DNA of 24,833 nucleotides, taken from positions 1-24,833 of the forward strand of contig DKWE01000053.1 in NCBI GenBank assembly GCA_002491565.1, given 5' to 3'. The DNA comes from Lachnospiraceae bacterium UBA7160. Lineage in GTDB: Bacteria; Bacillota; Clostridia; Lachnospirales; Lachnospiraceae. Every line of letters begins with the position of its first letter. The first letter of the stretch is position 1. This document shows positions 7,959 through 16,732 of this stretch, piece after piece. The notes under the pieces are model-generated. The model made no database searches, had not been told where the DNA came from, and worked only from the letters and a program-made list of their open reading frames with translations. Made by a program: the position numbers and the translations under genes.

Positions 7959-8038
7959 GTAAGGAATGACATCATTAATTCCAGAACACACAAACTGAAA
8001 CCCCGGCAGGCTGCTACTGCCGGGGTTTCTTCTCGTTT
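7959..8038 (+). ncRNA. Candidate small RNA between metK and gatD
   Basis: A promoter (7924-7952) and a strong GC-rich hairpin (7997-8029) followed by TTCTCGTTTT bracket about 80 nt on the plus strand. The transcript would hold a small hairpin (GGAAT/ATTCC), a single-stranded stretch, and the terminator stem. The only start codon inside opens a 10-codon frame with a badly placed ribosome site. Its 3' end converges on the gatD stop codon, so it would pair with the gatD mRNA tail only in the terminator region. No known RNA family is recognised. Confidence 0.4.
7997..8029. terminator. Terminator shared by gatD and the candidate small RNA
   Basis: GAAACCCCGGCAG (7997-8009) pairs perfectly with CTGCCGGGGTTTC (8017-8029) across a 7-nt loop. 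It lies 9 nt after the gatD stop codon on the minus strand. T-rich sequence occurs on both sides, stronger on the plus strand (TTCTCGTTTT), so it can serve both directions. Confidence 0.8.
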
Positions 8039-8766
8039 TATCCAGTTTTCATTGCTTTGAACCGCTCCGCGATATACCGGTTCGCCTCCAGTTCCTCTTG
8101 ATCCTCAAGCGGCGCCAGCTCCTGCTTCCCGTACTTGCGCTCCAGTGCATTTGCGATCAGATAGTCGCAGACCTGCGGGTTCTTCGGGAGCAGAGGACCG
8201 TGCAGGTAGGTTCCCACTACATTTTTGTATAGCACACCCTCCGCACCGCTCTTTCCGTCATTTCCATGTCCGAATAGCACCTGGCCAAACGGCCGATTCG
8301 ATCCGATCGACGTCCTTCCTCCATGATTCTCAAAGCCGACCACCGGCAGCTCAAACAACTCACTTTTCAGCACAATATTGGAAATCAGGCGCGGACTGCC
8401 CTGCTCCGTGTAGAGATCCACCAGAGAAAGTCCCTCGATCCGTCCGTCATCCGTGTCATAGTAATGACCGAGCAGCTGATAGCCTCCGCAGACCGCGATC
8501 ACCACGCCGCCGTCCTCCACATAATTCCGGAAATCCTCCCGGATCGTCTTCAGCCGCTCGCAGACCAGCATCTGCTCCCGGTCCGAGCCGCCGCCGAGCA
8601 GTACGATGTCCAGCTTTGAGAAATCGATACGGTCTGTGATCTGGAATTCCTGCACCCCGGCTTCGATTCCTCGCCATTGGCAGCGCTTCTTCATACACTG
8701 GATATTGCCCCGGTCCCCATACAGATTCAGCAGATCCGGATATAAATGCCCAATTCTGATCTCCAT
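8038..8766 (-). CDS. gatD: Lipid II isoglutaminyl synthase, glutamine amidotransferase subunit GatD
   Basis: This 242-aa class I glutamine amidotransferase of the CobB/CobQ type supplies ammonia to MurT for amidation of D-glutamate in lipid II to D-isoglutamine. The catalytic cysteine is C93 (AVCGGYQLLG); histidines occur in FENHGGRT and in TYLHGPLLPKNP, the latter being the expected catalytic histidine. The N-terminus MEIRIGHLYPDLLNLYGDRGN is typical. The start at 8766 lies one base after the murT stop codon, with GGAG upstream inside the murT end. The open frame extends further upstream only over murT codons. The genes are tightly coupled, consistent with their heterodimer. A strong terminator follows. 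Confidence 0.95.
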   Translation of the reverse strand: MEIRIGHLYPDLLNLYGDRGNIQCMKKRCQWRGIEAGVQEFQITDRIDFSKLDIVLLGGGSDREQMLVCERLKTIREDFRNYVEDGGVVIAVCGGYQLLGHYYDTDDGRIEGLSLVDLYTEQGSPRLISNIVLKSELFELPVVGFENHGGRTSIGSNRPFGQVLFGHGNDGKSGAEGVLYKNVVGTYLHGPLLPKNPQVCDYLIANALERKYGKQELAPLEDQEELEANRYIAERFKAMKTG

Positions 8767-8767
8767 G

Positions 8768-10435
8768 CTACTTCTCCTGTTTTTTCTTCCCCTGCATCGC
8801 CGCCAGTATATTCCGTGTAGAATAGAGCGCCGTATAATTGACCAGCACATACAGATTCCCGCAGCCGTCCGCGATCCTTTTGCGGATGGCCGTCTCCACA
8901 TCCGCGACCAGCTCTGACGGGATATCGACGTACTTCAGCCGCAGCCGCATATCCTGACAGCGGATTCCGCTCACCGTGATCGAACGGACAGACGGTTCCG
9001 CAAATCGATCAAAATCGACGTCCCACAGCCATGAGATATCCGTCCCGTCCTGCGCATTGTCATTAATCACAATAATCAGATCCTTCTCGCGGGGATCCTC
9101 CATAACCGCCGAGATATTCTGGTTAAAGCCCGCCGGATTCTTCGCCAGATTCAGGATAATCTCCGTCCCCTGGATCTGAAATTTCTCCATGCGCCCGTTC
9201 TGCGGATTGAACTCCCGCAGCACCCGGTCAAAGCCATCCAGCTCCAGGCCAGCTGTCCGCGCTGCACTGTAGGCAGCCAGGATATTATAAATATTATAAA
9301 ATCCCTTGTAATCTACTGCGATGTACCGCACAGCCGCCACAGAACGCCGTCCTCTTCTGCCGCTTACTACAGCAGGCGTATCCTGCAGCCTGTCATGCTC
9401 AAGCTGCGCCGCATGCACCAGGCACTCTGTCCCTGGCATCTTATCTGCTCCGCCTTGCGCAGATCCTGCTTCTGCGTGCTGTACCTCTCCTGCTCCGCCG
9501 CGCGCAGCCCTCGCTTCCACGTTCTGCACCTTACCTGCTCCGCTGCACGCAGCTGCTTCCGCATTCTGTATCACGCCTGCTTCTCTATGCGCAGCTCCCG
9601 CTTCGCCCTTCCGGCTCTCCAAAATGCTCACAACCTCCGGAACATGCTCCCGCACATCGAACTTCAGCCCGTCCGACATATCAATCCTTGCCGCCTCAAA
9701 GTCCACGTCCGGCCGCGCAAACCCGCACTTCGGACAGCAGTACCGTCCGAGCTGGCTGTAATGATAAAACTCATACTCCAGCCGCTCTCCGCACCGCTTG
9801 CAGAATCTGCCCTCCCGGATTTCTCCGGTGTCCTGCTCTTCAAAAACCTGCTCCGTGATCCCATACGTCACGACCGGATTTCCGCTCTCCATCGCCAGAT
9901 ACCATGACAGCGCGTCATCTCCGTTTGCGATGACCTTCATCTCCGGCGCCATCTTCATCGCCTTATCCAGCAGATTCATCGTAATATCGATTTCCCCGTA
10001 GCGGTCCAGCTGGTCGCGAAACAGGTTCGTCAGCACCATAAAGTCCGGCTTGAAATGCGGGAACACCCGCACCGTCGATGCCTCATCGATCTCGATATTC
10101 GCATAGTCCGCATCCAGCCGTCCATTGTTCCCGGCTGCCAGCACGAAAGCCGCCACTACGCCGTCCAGCATATTGGAGCCAGTGTGGTTGCAGACCAGCT
10201 TCTTTCCCTCCGACTCGATTGCCGAGCAGAGCAGATTATTTGTCGTTGTCTTTCCATTCGTGCCGCAGACGACAAAAATTTTCTCCCGCACCTGAGAGGC
10301 CAGATCCCGCAGTATATCCGGGTCAATCCTCAGTGCCAGCTTGCCCGCCAGGGTCACTCCCTGCTTTCCGGCCAGCCTGCACGCAGTGCTGCATAGCTTC
10401 GCCGTCCATATGGCAAGCAGCCTTCGTACCTTCAT
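8768..10435 (-). CDS. murT: Lipid II isoglutaminyl synthase, Mur ligase-like subunit MurT
   Basis: This 555-aa MurT activates the lipid II glutamate with ATP and works with GatD at the inner membrane face. The P-loop GTNGKTTT is at 58-65. A CxxC...CxxC zinc ribbon (C212, C215, C234, C237) sits within the Mur ligase middle domain, as known for MurT. The C-terminal DUF1727 domain covers about 420-545 (NDNAQDGTDISWLWD). The family is usually about 430-450 aa. The excess lies in residues 273-368, a low-complexity Ala/Gly/Glu-rich insertion with four tandem 14-15-residue repeats, before the conserved YKGFYNIYNILAA segment. The start at 10435 has AAGGAAG nine bases upstream. It lies 43 nt after gyrA with no clear promoter between them. 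Confidence 0.94.
   Translation of the reverse strand: MKVRRLLAIWTAKLCSTACRLAGKQGVTLAGKLALRIDPDILRDLASQVREKIFVVCGTNGKTTTNNLLCSAIESEGKKLVCNHTGSNMLDGVVAAFVLAAGNNGRLDADYANIEIDEASTVRVFPHFKPDFMVLTNLFRDQLDRYGEIDITMNLLDKAMKMAPEMKVIANGDDALSWYLAMESGNPVVTYGITEQVFEEQDTGEIREGRFCKRCGERLEYEFYHYSQLGRYCCPKCGFARPDVDFEAARIDMSDGLKFDVREHVPEVVSILESRKGEAGAAHREAGVIQNAEAAACSGAGKVQNVEARAARGGAGEVQHAEAGSAQGGADKMPGTECLVHAAQLEHDRLQDTPAVVSGRRGRRSVAAVRYIAVDYKGFYNIYNILAAYSAARTAGLELDGFDRVLREFNPQNGRMEKFQIQGTEIILNLAKNPAGFNQNISAVMEDPREKDLIIVINDNAQDGTDISWLWDVDFDRFAEPSVRSITVSGIRCQDMRLRLKYVDIPSELVADVETAIRKRIADGCGNLYVLVNYTALYSTRNILAAMQGKKKQEK
9428..9604 (-). repeat. Four-copy coding minisatellite inside murT
   Basis: Residues 278-336 of MurT are four tandem units of 15, 14, 15 and 15 residues, each beginning with EA and ending in a V/I-Q-N/H-A/V-like or related sequence (for example EAAACSGAGKVQNV and EARAARGGAGEVQHA). 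The DNA repeats with a period near 45 nt and shares GCGCAG and CTGCTCCGC blocks. The unit length is a multiple of three, so gain or loss keeps the frame. Confidence 0.85.
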
Positions 10436-10478
10436 CCTGTGTCTCTTCCTTCTTCTGTTCTCTGTCCGCGCTCAACAA

Positions 10479-13115
10479 CTACTCCAAGCGTGCGCCATCC
10501 TGGTCTGCATCCGTCACCGTATCCATGCCATCCAATTCTCCATCCGCATCCAGCACGGCCATGCTATCTTCCGGCTCCTCCACATCCGGCAAGACTTCCG
10601 TTTCTTCCGTCTCTTCCTGCCTCAGCTCCTCTTCCAGCGACTTGAGCATGTCCTCCTCCGTCTTCTTCGCGGAGTCCTTGACACGCGTGATACTTGCCAC
10701 TCTCTCGCCTGTCTCAGAGTCAATACTCATCAGCTTCACGCCGCTCGTCACACGTCCGAGGATCGAGATGTCCTCGCAGCCCATCTGGATCAGGATGCCC
10801 TCCGTGTTGATCATCATGATCTCATCATCCCGGTGAACCGCCTTCACACCGACGACATTTCCCGTCTTCTCCATAATCTTGTAGCACTTGATCCCCTTGC
10901 CGCCGCGCCCCTGCGCAGAAAATTCCGTGATCGGGGTCAGCTTGCCCATCCCGTACTCCGAGACAATCAGCAGGTACTCGCCCTGCGTATCGAGCTGCAT
11001 TCCGACTACCTCATCCCCGTCCGACAAATTCATGCCGATGACGCCCATCGACGACCGGCCTGTCTTGCGCACATCCGTCTCATGGAACCGAATGCACTGC
11101 CCGTATTTTGTCACAAGGAAGATGTCCTTTTTATTATTTGTAAATTTGACCTCAATCAATTCATCCTCATCGCGGAGAGTAATGGCAGTCAGTCCAGTTT
11201 TTCTCACATTTGCAAAATCCGTAATCGGCGTCTTTTTCACCAGACCGTTCTTCGTCGCCATAAAGAGGAACCGGCCCTCCTTGTACTCCCGGATCGGGAT
11301 CAGCGCCGTGATCTTCTCGCCCGCAGCAAGCTGCAGCAGATTGACAATCGCTGTGCCGCGCGCCGTCCGTCCAGCCTCCGGAATCTCGTACGCCTTCAGC
11401 CGGTACACACGTCCCTGGTTCGTGAAAAACATCAGATAGTGGTGCGTGCTCGTCATCAGCAGCTCCTCTATGTAATCGTCTTCCAGTGTCTGCACGCCCT
11501 TGATTCCCTTGCCGCCCCGGTTCTGACTCTTAAAATTATCCGGCGTCATCCGCTTGATATAGCCAAGCTTCGTCATCGTAATCACGACATTCTCGTCCGG
11601 AATCAGATCTTCCGTCGTGATATCGTACACATCGCGCTCAATCGTCGTCCGGCGGTCATCGCCATACTTGTCCGCAATAATCTGGATCTCCTTCTTGATC
11701 ACGCCAAGCAGCAGATTCTCATCCGCAAGAATCGCCCGGTACTCCTCGATTTTCTTCAGAAGCTCCTGGTACTCCGCCTCCAGCTTTTCCCGTTCCAAAC
11801 CGGTCAGCGTACGCAGCCGCATATCGACAATCGCCTGCGCCTGTGCATCCGACAGCCCGAACCGCTCGATCAGTCCTGCCTTGGCTGCCGGTGTATTCGC
11901 TGATCCCCGGATAATCTGGATCACCTCATCAATATTGTCCAGCGCAATCAGCAGGCCCTGTAAAATGTGCGCCCGCTCCTCCGCCTTGTTCAGCTCATAT
12001 TTCGTCCTCCGGGTGACTACATCCTCCTGATGCCGGATGTAGTAGTGCAGCATATCCTTCAGATTCAGGATCTTCGGTTGCTTCCCTACCAGTGCCAGCA
12101 TGATCACGCCGAACGTGTCCTGCAGCTGCGTGTGCTTGAACAGCTGGTTCAGCACCACATTCGCATTCGCGTCGCGCCGCAGCTCAATATTAATCCGCAT
12201 GCCCTCACGGCTCGACTCATCTGTGATCGCCGTGATCCCGTCGATCCGCTTATCGCGCACCAGCTCCGCCATCTTCTCGATCAGGCGGGCCTTATTTACC
12301 ATATACGGAAGCTCCGTCACAATAATCCGGTGCTTTCCGTTTGCCATCGACTCAATGTTCGTAACGGCGCGCACCCGGATCTTGCCCTTTCCAGTCCGGT
12401 ATGCCTCCTCAATGCCGCGCCTTCCCAGGATCTGCGCTCCGGTCGGGAAATCCGGCCCCTTGATGATCTGCAGAATCTCCTCCATTGATGTCTCGCGCTG
12501 CTCCTCCACGCGATTGTCGATCATCTTCACGACCGCGCCGATGACCTCGCGCAGATTGTGCGGCGGAATATTCGTCGCCATACCGACCGCAATTCCGTTC
12601 GTACCGTTCACAAGCAGGTTCGGGAACCGGGACGGCAGCACCGTCGGCTCCTTCTCCGTCTCATCAAAGTTCGGTGTAAAATCAACCGTATCCTTGCCGA
12701 TGTCCGCAAGCATCTCCATCGAAATCTTGCTCAGACGCGCCTCAGTATAACGCATTGCAGCGGCCCCGTCTCCGTCCACAGAGCCAAAATTGCCATGACC
12801 GTCCACCAGCGGATACCGGGTCGACCAGTCCTGCGCCATATTCACCAGGGCGCCGTAGATAGAGGAATCCCCGTGCGGATGGTATTTACCCATTGTATCA
12901 CCGACGATACGCGCACATTTTCTGTGCGGCTTATCCGGCCCATTGTTCAGCTCGATCATCGAATAAAGCACCCGGCGCTGCACCGGCTTCAGTCCGTCCC
13001 GCACGTCCGGAAGCGCCCTGGAGGAAATGACGCTCATCGCATAATCAATATACGACTCCTCCATCGTTTTCTTCAAATCAACCTCATGAATCTGGTCAAA
13101 GATATTATCTTCCAC
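10479..13115 (-). CDS. gyrA: DNA gyrase subunit A
   Basis: This 878-aa GyrA cuts and rejoins DNA in the gyrase A2B2 complex. The catalytic tyrosine is Y123 (AMRYTEARLSK). The quinolone region reads HPHGDSSIYGALVNMAQ, with S84 at E. coli position 83 and G88 at position 87. The C-terminal beta-pinwheel carries a near-consensus GyrA box (QNRGGKG), which favours gyrase over topoisomerase IV, plus a second GRGGKG. The tail after about residue 815 is strongly acidic, as in many GyrA proteins. GTG 13115 is chosen as start because AGGAGG (13123-13128) is seven bases upstream; the ATG at 13142 has no ribosome site. It follows gyrB after an unusually long spacer. Confidence 0.97.
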   Translation of the reverse strand: MEDNIFDQIHEVDLKKTMEESYIDYAMSVISSRALPDVRDGLKPVQRRVLYSMIELNNGPDKPHRKCARIVGDTMGKYHPHGDSSIYGALVNMAQDWSTRYPLVDGHGNFGSVDGDGAAAMRYTEARLSKISMEMLADIGKDTVDFTPNFDETEKEPTVLPSRFPNLLVNGTNGIAVGMATNIPPHNLREVIGAVVKMIDNRVEEQRETSMEEILQIIKGPDFPTGAQILGRRGIEEAYRTGKGKIRVRAVTNIESMANGKHRIIVTELPYMVNKARLIEKMAELVRDKRIDGITAITDESSREGMRINIELRRDANANVVLNQLFKHTQLQDTFGVIMLALVGKQPKILNLKDMLHYYIRHQEDVVTRRTKYELNKAEERAHILQGLLIALDNIDEVIQIIRGSANTPAAKAGLIERFGLSDAQAQAIVDMRLRTLTGLEREKLEAEYQELLKKIEEYRAILADENLLLGVIKKEIQIIADKYGDDRRTTIERDVYDITTEDLIPDENVVITMTKLGYIKRMTPDNFKSQNRGGKGIKGVQTLEDDYIEELLMTSTHHYLMFFTNQGRVYRLKAYEIPEAGRTARGTAIVNLLQLAAGEKITALIPIREYKEGRFLFMATKNGLVKKTPITDFANVRKTGLTAITLRDEDELIEVKFTNNKKDIFLVTKYGQCIRFHETDVRKTGRSSMGVIGMNLSDGDEVVGMQLDTQGEYLLIVSEYGMGKLTPITEFSAQGRGGKGIKCYKIMEKTGNVVGVKAVHRDDEIMMINTEGILIQMGCEDISILGRVTSGVKLMSIDSETGERVASITRVKDSAKKTEEDMLKSLEEELRQEETEETEVLPDVEEPEDSMAVLDADGELDGMDTVTDADQDGARLE

Positions 13116-13142
13116 GAAATTTCCTCCTGTCTCCGGTCTCAT

Positions 13143-13485
13143 AGTTTACACATGCACTGGCTGCATCCTGCCGTTCTGATTCATCCGCATCCCATCAACA
13201 TCCTCAGACTCAATCCTCTTCAAGACAAATCCTCGGGATTTTCGTGCATTCTGCGCGAAAGCTTCTACGTTCCACTTCGTTCGTCGCTTCCCGAACGGTC
13301 TCGCCCTGCCGGCCTGGTCATTGCAAAACGCGCGTCGCCGTTGCTCAACAACACTGGACAGCCGTCCGCGTTCCACTCCGGTCTGCACGAGCCGTGTGCC
13401 ACCGACACACAGCGCCCTCGCGGGACAGCGGATGCGTGAACAGTACCCCCATGGGCTCTGCGAGTGGATGATAGCATCTACAGCA
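13143..13485 (-). other. GC-rich, hairpin-rich gyrB-gyrA spacer
   Basis: About 340 nt separate two genes that are normally close. No convincing gene is present; the open frames are Arg/Ser-rich and lack ribosome sites. The stretch contains several compact stems: AAATCC/GGATTT with a 3-nt loop (13227-13241), CGTTCG/CGAACG (13278-13297), CCGTGTG/CACACAG with a wobble (13392-13412), and CCC/GGG around a GCGA tetraloop on the minus strand (13415-13424). AGTGGAACG occurs twice. It would be transcribed with the gyrase operon, and could be a structured leader of gyrA, an RNA element, or an inserted dispersed repeat. Confidence 0.45.
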
Positions 13486-15405
13486 TCACACATCCAGATT
13501 CTTCACGTTCTTCGCATTCTCCTCGATAAATTCCCGCCGCGGCTCCACCTGGTCGCCCATCAGCGTCGTAAAGGTCACATCGATTTCCGACGACTGCGCG
13601 TCATCCATCGTCACCCTCTTCAAAATCCGCTTCTCCGGATCCATCGTCGTCTCCCAGAGCTGCTCCGCGTCCATCTCACCGAGTCCTTTGTACCGCTGGA
13701 TTTTATTATTCTGATCCCTTCCGACCTCGTCGAGAATTTTCTGAAGCTGCTCATCCGAATACGCGTACCACACCTTTTTATTCTTCTCCAGCTTGAAAAG
13801 AGGCGGCTGCGCCAGATACACATACCCCTGCCGGATCAGCTCCGGCATAAACCGGTACAAAAAGGTCAGCAGCAGCGTCGCGATATGCGCCCCGTCCACG
13901 TCGGCATCCGTCATAATGATAATCTTGTGGTAGCGCAGCTTCGTGATATCAAAATCCTCATGAATCCCCGTCCCGAAGGCTGTGATCATCGCCTTGATCT
14001 CCGCGTTTCCGTAAATGCGGTCCAGACGCGCCTTCTCCACATTCAGAATCTTTCCGCGCAGCGGCAGGATTGCCTGCGTCGCACGGCTCCGCGCCGTCTT
14101 TGCCGAACCGCCTGCCGAGTCACCCTCTACGATATAGATTTCACATTTTGCCGGATCCTTATCCGAACAGTCCGCCAGCTTACCCGGAAGCGCCAGACCG
14201 TCCAGCGCTGATTTCCGGCGCGTCAGCTCCCGGGCCTTCCGCGCCGCCTCCCGCGCCCGCTGCGACAGCACCGACTTCTCTACAATGATCTTCGCCACCT
14301 GCGGATGCTGCTCCAGGAAAACAGTCAGCTGGTCGGTCACAACACTCTCCACCGCACCGCGCGCCTCACTGTTTCCGAGCTTCTGCTTCGTCTGCCCCTC
14401 GAACTGCGGCTCACCGATTTTGATGCTGATGATCGCCGTCAAGCCCTCCCGGATATCATCTCCGGACAGATTCTGATCCGACTCCTTCACCAGCTTATTC
14501 GCCCTTGCGTAGTCATTAAACGTTTTCGTCAACGCATTCTTAAAACCGGTCAGGTGTGTACCGCCCTCCGGCGTTGTAATATTATTTACAAAGCTGTAGC
14601 AGCCCTCCGTGTACGCGTCATTGTGCTGCATCGCAACCTCCACGTACACACCGTCCTTCGTTCCCTCACAGTAAATAATATCCTCATACAGCGGTGTCTT
14701 TCCTTTATTCAGGTAGGTGACAAACTCCTTGATGCCGCCCTCGTAATGGAACACCTTCTCCCGGATCTCCTCCGCATTCCGCTCATCGCGCAGCACAATC
14801 CGGATATTCTTCGTCAAAAACGCCATCTCGCGCAGCCGCTGCTTGAGCGTGTCAAAATCAAACACAGTCTCCTCGAAGATCTCCTGATCCGGCAGGAACG
14901 TCACCGTCGTCCCCGTCTTCTCCAGCGGACACTCCCCGATCACGGTCAGCGGCATTGTCACCTTGCCGCGCGCGTACCGCTGCTTGTAAATCTTCCCATC
15001 CAGACAGATCTGCACCTCGAGCCATTCTGACAGCGCATTCACAACCGAAGCGCCTACCCCGTGCAGTCCTCCGGACACCTTGTAGCCCCCGCCGCCGAAC
15101 TTTCCGCCGGCGTGCAGCACAGTAAATACGACCTCCACTGCCGGAAGCCCTGCCTTATGGTTGATGCCGACCGGAATCCCGCGCCCGTCATCCACTACCG
15201 TCACCGAACCGTCCGGGCGAAGCGTAACGAAAATATTGTGGCAAAAGCCGCCAAGCGCCTCATCCACAGCGTTGTCTACAATCTCATATACCAGATGATG
15301 AAGTCCCCGCGCCGAGGTACTTCCGATGTACATCCCGGGTCTCTTTCTCACTGCCTCCAGACCTTCCAGAATCTGAATCTGGTCTGCTCCGTACTCTGCG
15401 CTCAT
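13486..15405 (-). CDS. gyrB: DNA gyrase subunit B
   Basis: This 639-aa GyrB powers supercoiling by ATP hydrolysis. The GHKL ATPase domain has E41 and N45 (YEIVDNAVDEA), DDGRGIP at 71-77 and GGLHGVGASVVNALS near 111-125. The TOPRIM metal site shows EGDSAGG (426-432) and DADVDG (499-504), and the GyrB tail motif RYKGLGEMDAEQLWETTMDP is present. Length is the short Gram-positive form without the proteobacterial insertion. ATG 15405 is preferred, with AGGAGG at 15412-15417; a GTG two codons upstream touches that site. It starts 13 nt after recF and ends before the hairpin-rich spacer and gyrA. Confidence 0.98.
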   Translation of the reverse strand: MSAEYGADQIQILEGLEAVRKRPGMYIGSTSARGLHHLVYEIVDNAVDEALGGFCHNIFVTLRPDGSVTVVDDGRGIPVGINHKAGLPAVEVVFTVLHAGGKFGGGGYKVSGGLHGVGASVVNALSEWLEVQICLDGKIYKQRYARGKVTMPLTVIGECPLEKTGTTVTFLPDQEIFEETVFDFDTLKQRLREMAFLTKNIRIVLRDERNAEEIREKVFHYEGGIKEFVTYLNKGKTPLYEDIIYCEGTKDGVYVEVAMQHNDAYTEGCYSFVNNITTPEGGTHLTGFKNALTKTFNDYARANKLVKESDQNLSGDDIREGLTAIISIKIGEPQFEGQTKQKLGNSEARGAVESVVTDQLTVFLEQHPQVAKIIVEKSVLSQRAREAARKARELTRRKSALDGLALPGKLADCSDKDPAKCEIYIVEGDSAGGSAKTARSRATQAILPLRGKILNVEKARLDRIYGNAEIKAMITAFGTGIHEDFDITKLRYHKIIIMTDADVDGAHIATLLLTFLYRFMPELIRQGYVYLAQPPLFKLEKNKKVWYAYSDEQLQKILDEVGRDQNNKIQRYKGLGEMDAEQLWETTMDPEKRILKRVTMDDAQSSEIDVTFTTLMGDQVEPRREFIEENAKNVKNLDV

Positions 15406-15418
15406 GAACACCCTCCTG

Positions 15419-16504
15419 TCAGTTCTTCATGCTGACCGTCCCCTCCACTACCTGGAACAGCCGGTCTATATGAAACTTATTTTCTACAAACTCATCCACA
15501 CCGGTACATGTGACCATGGTCTGAATATCATGGATATTTTCCAGCAAATACCGCTGCCTGCTGCTGTCAAGCTCCGAGAGCACATCATCCAGCAGCAGTA
15601 CCGGCGTATCCTTTACCCTGCGCTTTACGATCTCGATCTCAGAAAGCTTCAGCGACAGCGCTGCCGTCCTCTGCTGCCCCTGCGATCCGTACCTGCGCAG
15701 ATCCACGCCTCCCACCGCGAAGCACAGATCATCCCGGTGCGGTCCGCAGCCCGTCAGCTTCATCCGGATATCCCTCTCCCGGTTCGCCGCCAGCCTCCCT
15801 GAAAATTCCTCCGTCCTCACATCCTGCTCGTAGCTCACCTGCAGCTCCTCTTTTCCGCCCGAAAGATTCGCGTGCACCACAGAAATAATGCCATTCAGCT
15901 CCTTTGCAAAGCGCTCCCTGGCACGGATCAGCTCCGTCCCGAACGATACCAGCTGCGCATCCAGTACCTCCAGCATCGCCTCTGCCTCAGGATAGAACTG
16001 ATAATCCTTCAGCAGCCGGTTCCTCTGCGCGAGCAGCTTATTGTAAGAGGACAGGTTGTGAAGATAGATCCCGTCGAGCTGGCAGAGCTCCATATCCAGG
16101 AACCTTCTGCGCTCTGCCGGCCCGTTCTTGATAATGTTCAGATCCTCCGGCGAGAAAAAAACAAAATTTCCCAGTCCCACCAGCTCACCTGCCTTCCGGA
16201 CCGGTACTCCGTTAATCGCGATTCCCTTCGTCTTATTCTTCTTCAGGTGCATGTCAATGCGGTAGGATGCCTCTCCTTTTCTCAGGCGCATACAGATATG
16301 CGCCTCCTCCTGCCCGAACCGGATCATCTCCCGGTCCTTGCTCCCCTTGTGGGAGCGTGTCGTCCCGCACAGATAGACCGACTCCAGGATATTCGTCTTT
16401 CCCTGCGCATTGTCCCCGTAAAACAGATTTGTCCCCGGGTCAAATGCCAGCTCCAGCCGTCCGTAATTGCGGAACTGTTCCAACATTATCGATTCTACGA
16501 GCAT
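15419..16504 (-). CDS. recF: DNA replication and repair protein RecF
   Basis: This 361-aa SMC-like ATPase binds single/double-strand DNA junctions and helps RecR/RecO load RecA at gaps. The Walker A is GDNAQGKT (30-37), the ABC-type signature region is GSQGQQRTAALSLKLSE, and the Walker B is PVLLLDDVLSELD. The N-terminus MLVESIMLEQFRNY fits the family, so ATG 16504 is used, with a G-rich site (GGCGGGGG) just upstream. It lies 12 nt after yaaA and 13 nt before gyrB, in the standard origin-proximal operon. Confidence 0.97.
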   Translation of the reverse strand: MLVESIMLEQFRNYGRLELAFDPGTNLFYGDNAQGKTNILESVYLCGTTRSHKGSKDREMIRFGQEEAHICMRLRKGEASYRIDMHLKKNKTKGIAINGVPVRKAGELVGLGNFVFFSPEDLNIIKNGPAERRRFLDMELCQLDGIYLHNLSSYNKLLAQRNRLLKDYQFYPEAEAMLEVLDAQLVSFGTELIRARERFAKELNGIISVVHANLSGGKEELQVSYEQDVRTEEFSGRLAANRERDIRMKLTGCGPHRDDLCFAVGGVDLRRYGSQGQQRTAALSLKLSEIEIVKRRVKDTPVLLLDDVLSELDSSRQRYLLENIHDIQTMVTCTGVDEFVENKFHIDRLFQVVEGTVSMKN

Positions 16505-16516
16505 CCTGTCCCCCGC

Positions 16517-16732
16517 CTACTTTACGATCTTAATCCGCACATCACGGCAGATGGCTTCGTCCCCATCATACAGCTTTTTCCCGCGCTGCAGCTCCGTCTG
16601 CCCATTTACCAGAACCTTTCCGTCCTGAACCAGAAACTTTGCATCCACACCCGACTCTGCCACACCGGCTGCTTTCAGTGCCTGTCCCAGCTTAATAAAC
16701 TCTTCCCGCAGTCTGATCTCCACTGTTTCCAT
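16517..16732 (-). CDS. yaaA: S4-domain RNA-binding protein YaaA
   Basis: This 71-aa protein is a single S4 RNA-binding domain of the YaaA/RlbA type found between dnaN and recF in Firmicutes; the B. subtilis member has been linked to ribosome biogenesis. The S4 core FIKLGQALKAAGV, then GKVLVNGQTELQRGKKL, is clear. ATG 16732 has GGAGGAG directly upstream at good spacing. The open frame extends 34 codons further, but that part is Arg-rich and lies in the leader, so it is excluded. Confidence 0.93.
   Translation of the reverse strand: METVEIRLREEFIKLGQALKAAGVAESGVDAKFLVQDGKVLVNGQTELQRGKKLYDGDEAICRDVRIKIVK

Noticed and set aside
13146..13493. 115-codon minus-strand ORF filling the gyrB-gyrA spacer
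   Set aside because: It begins inside the gyrB end, lacks a ribosome site, is Arg-rich, and overlaps hairpins; long frames are expected by chance in GC-rich DNA.
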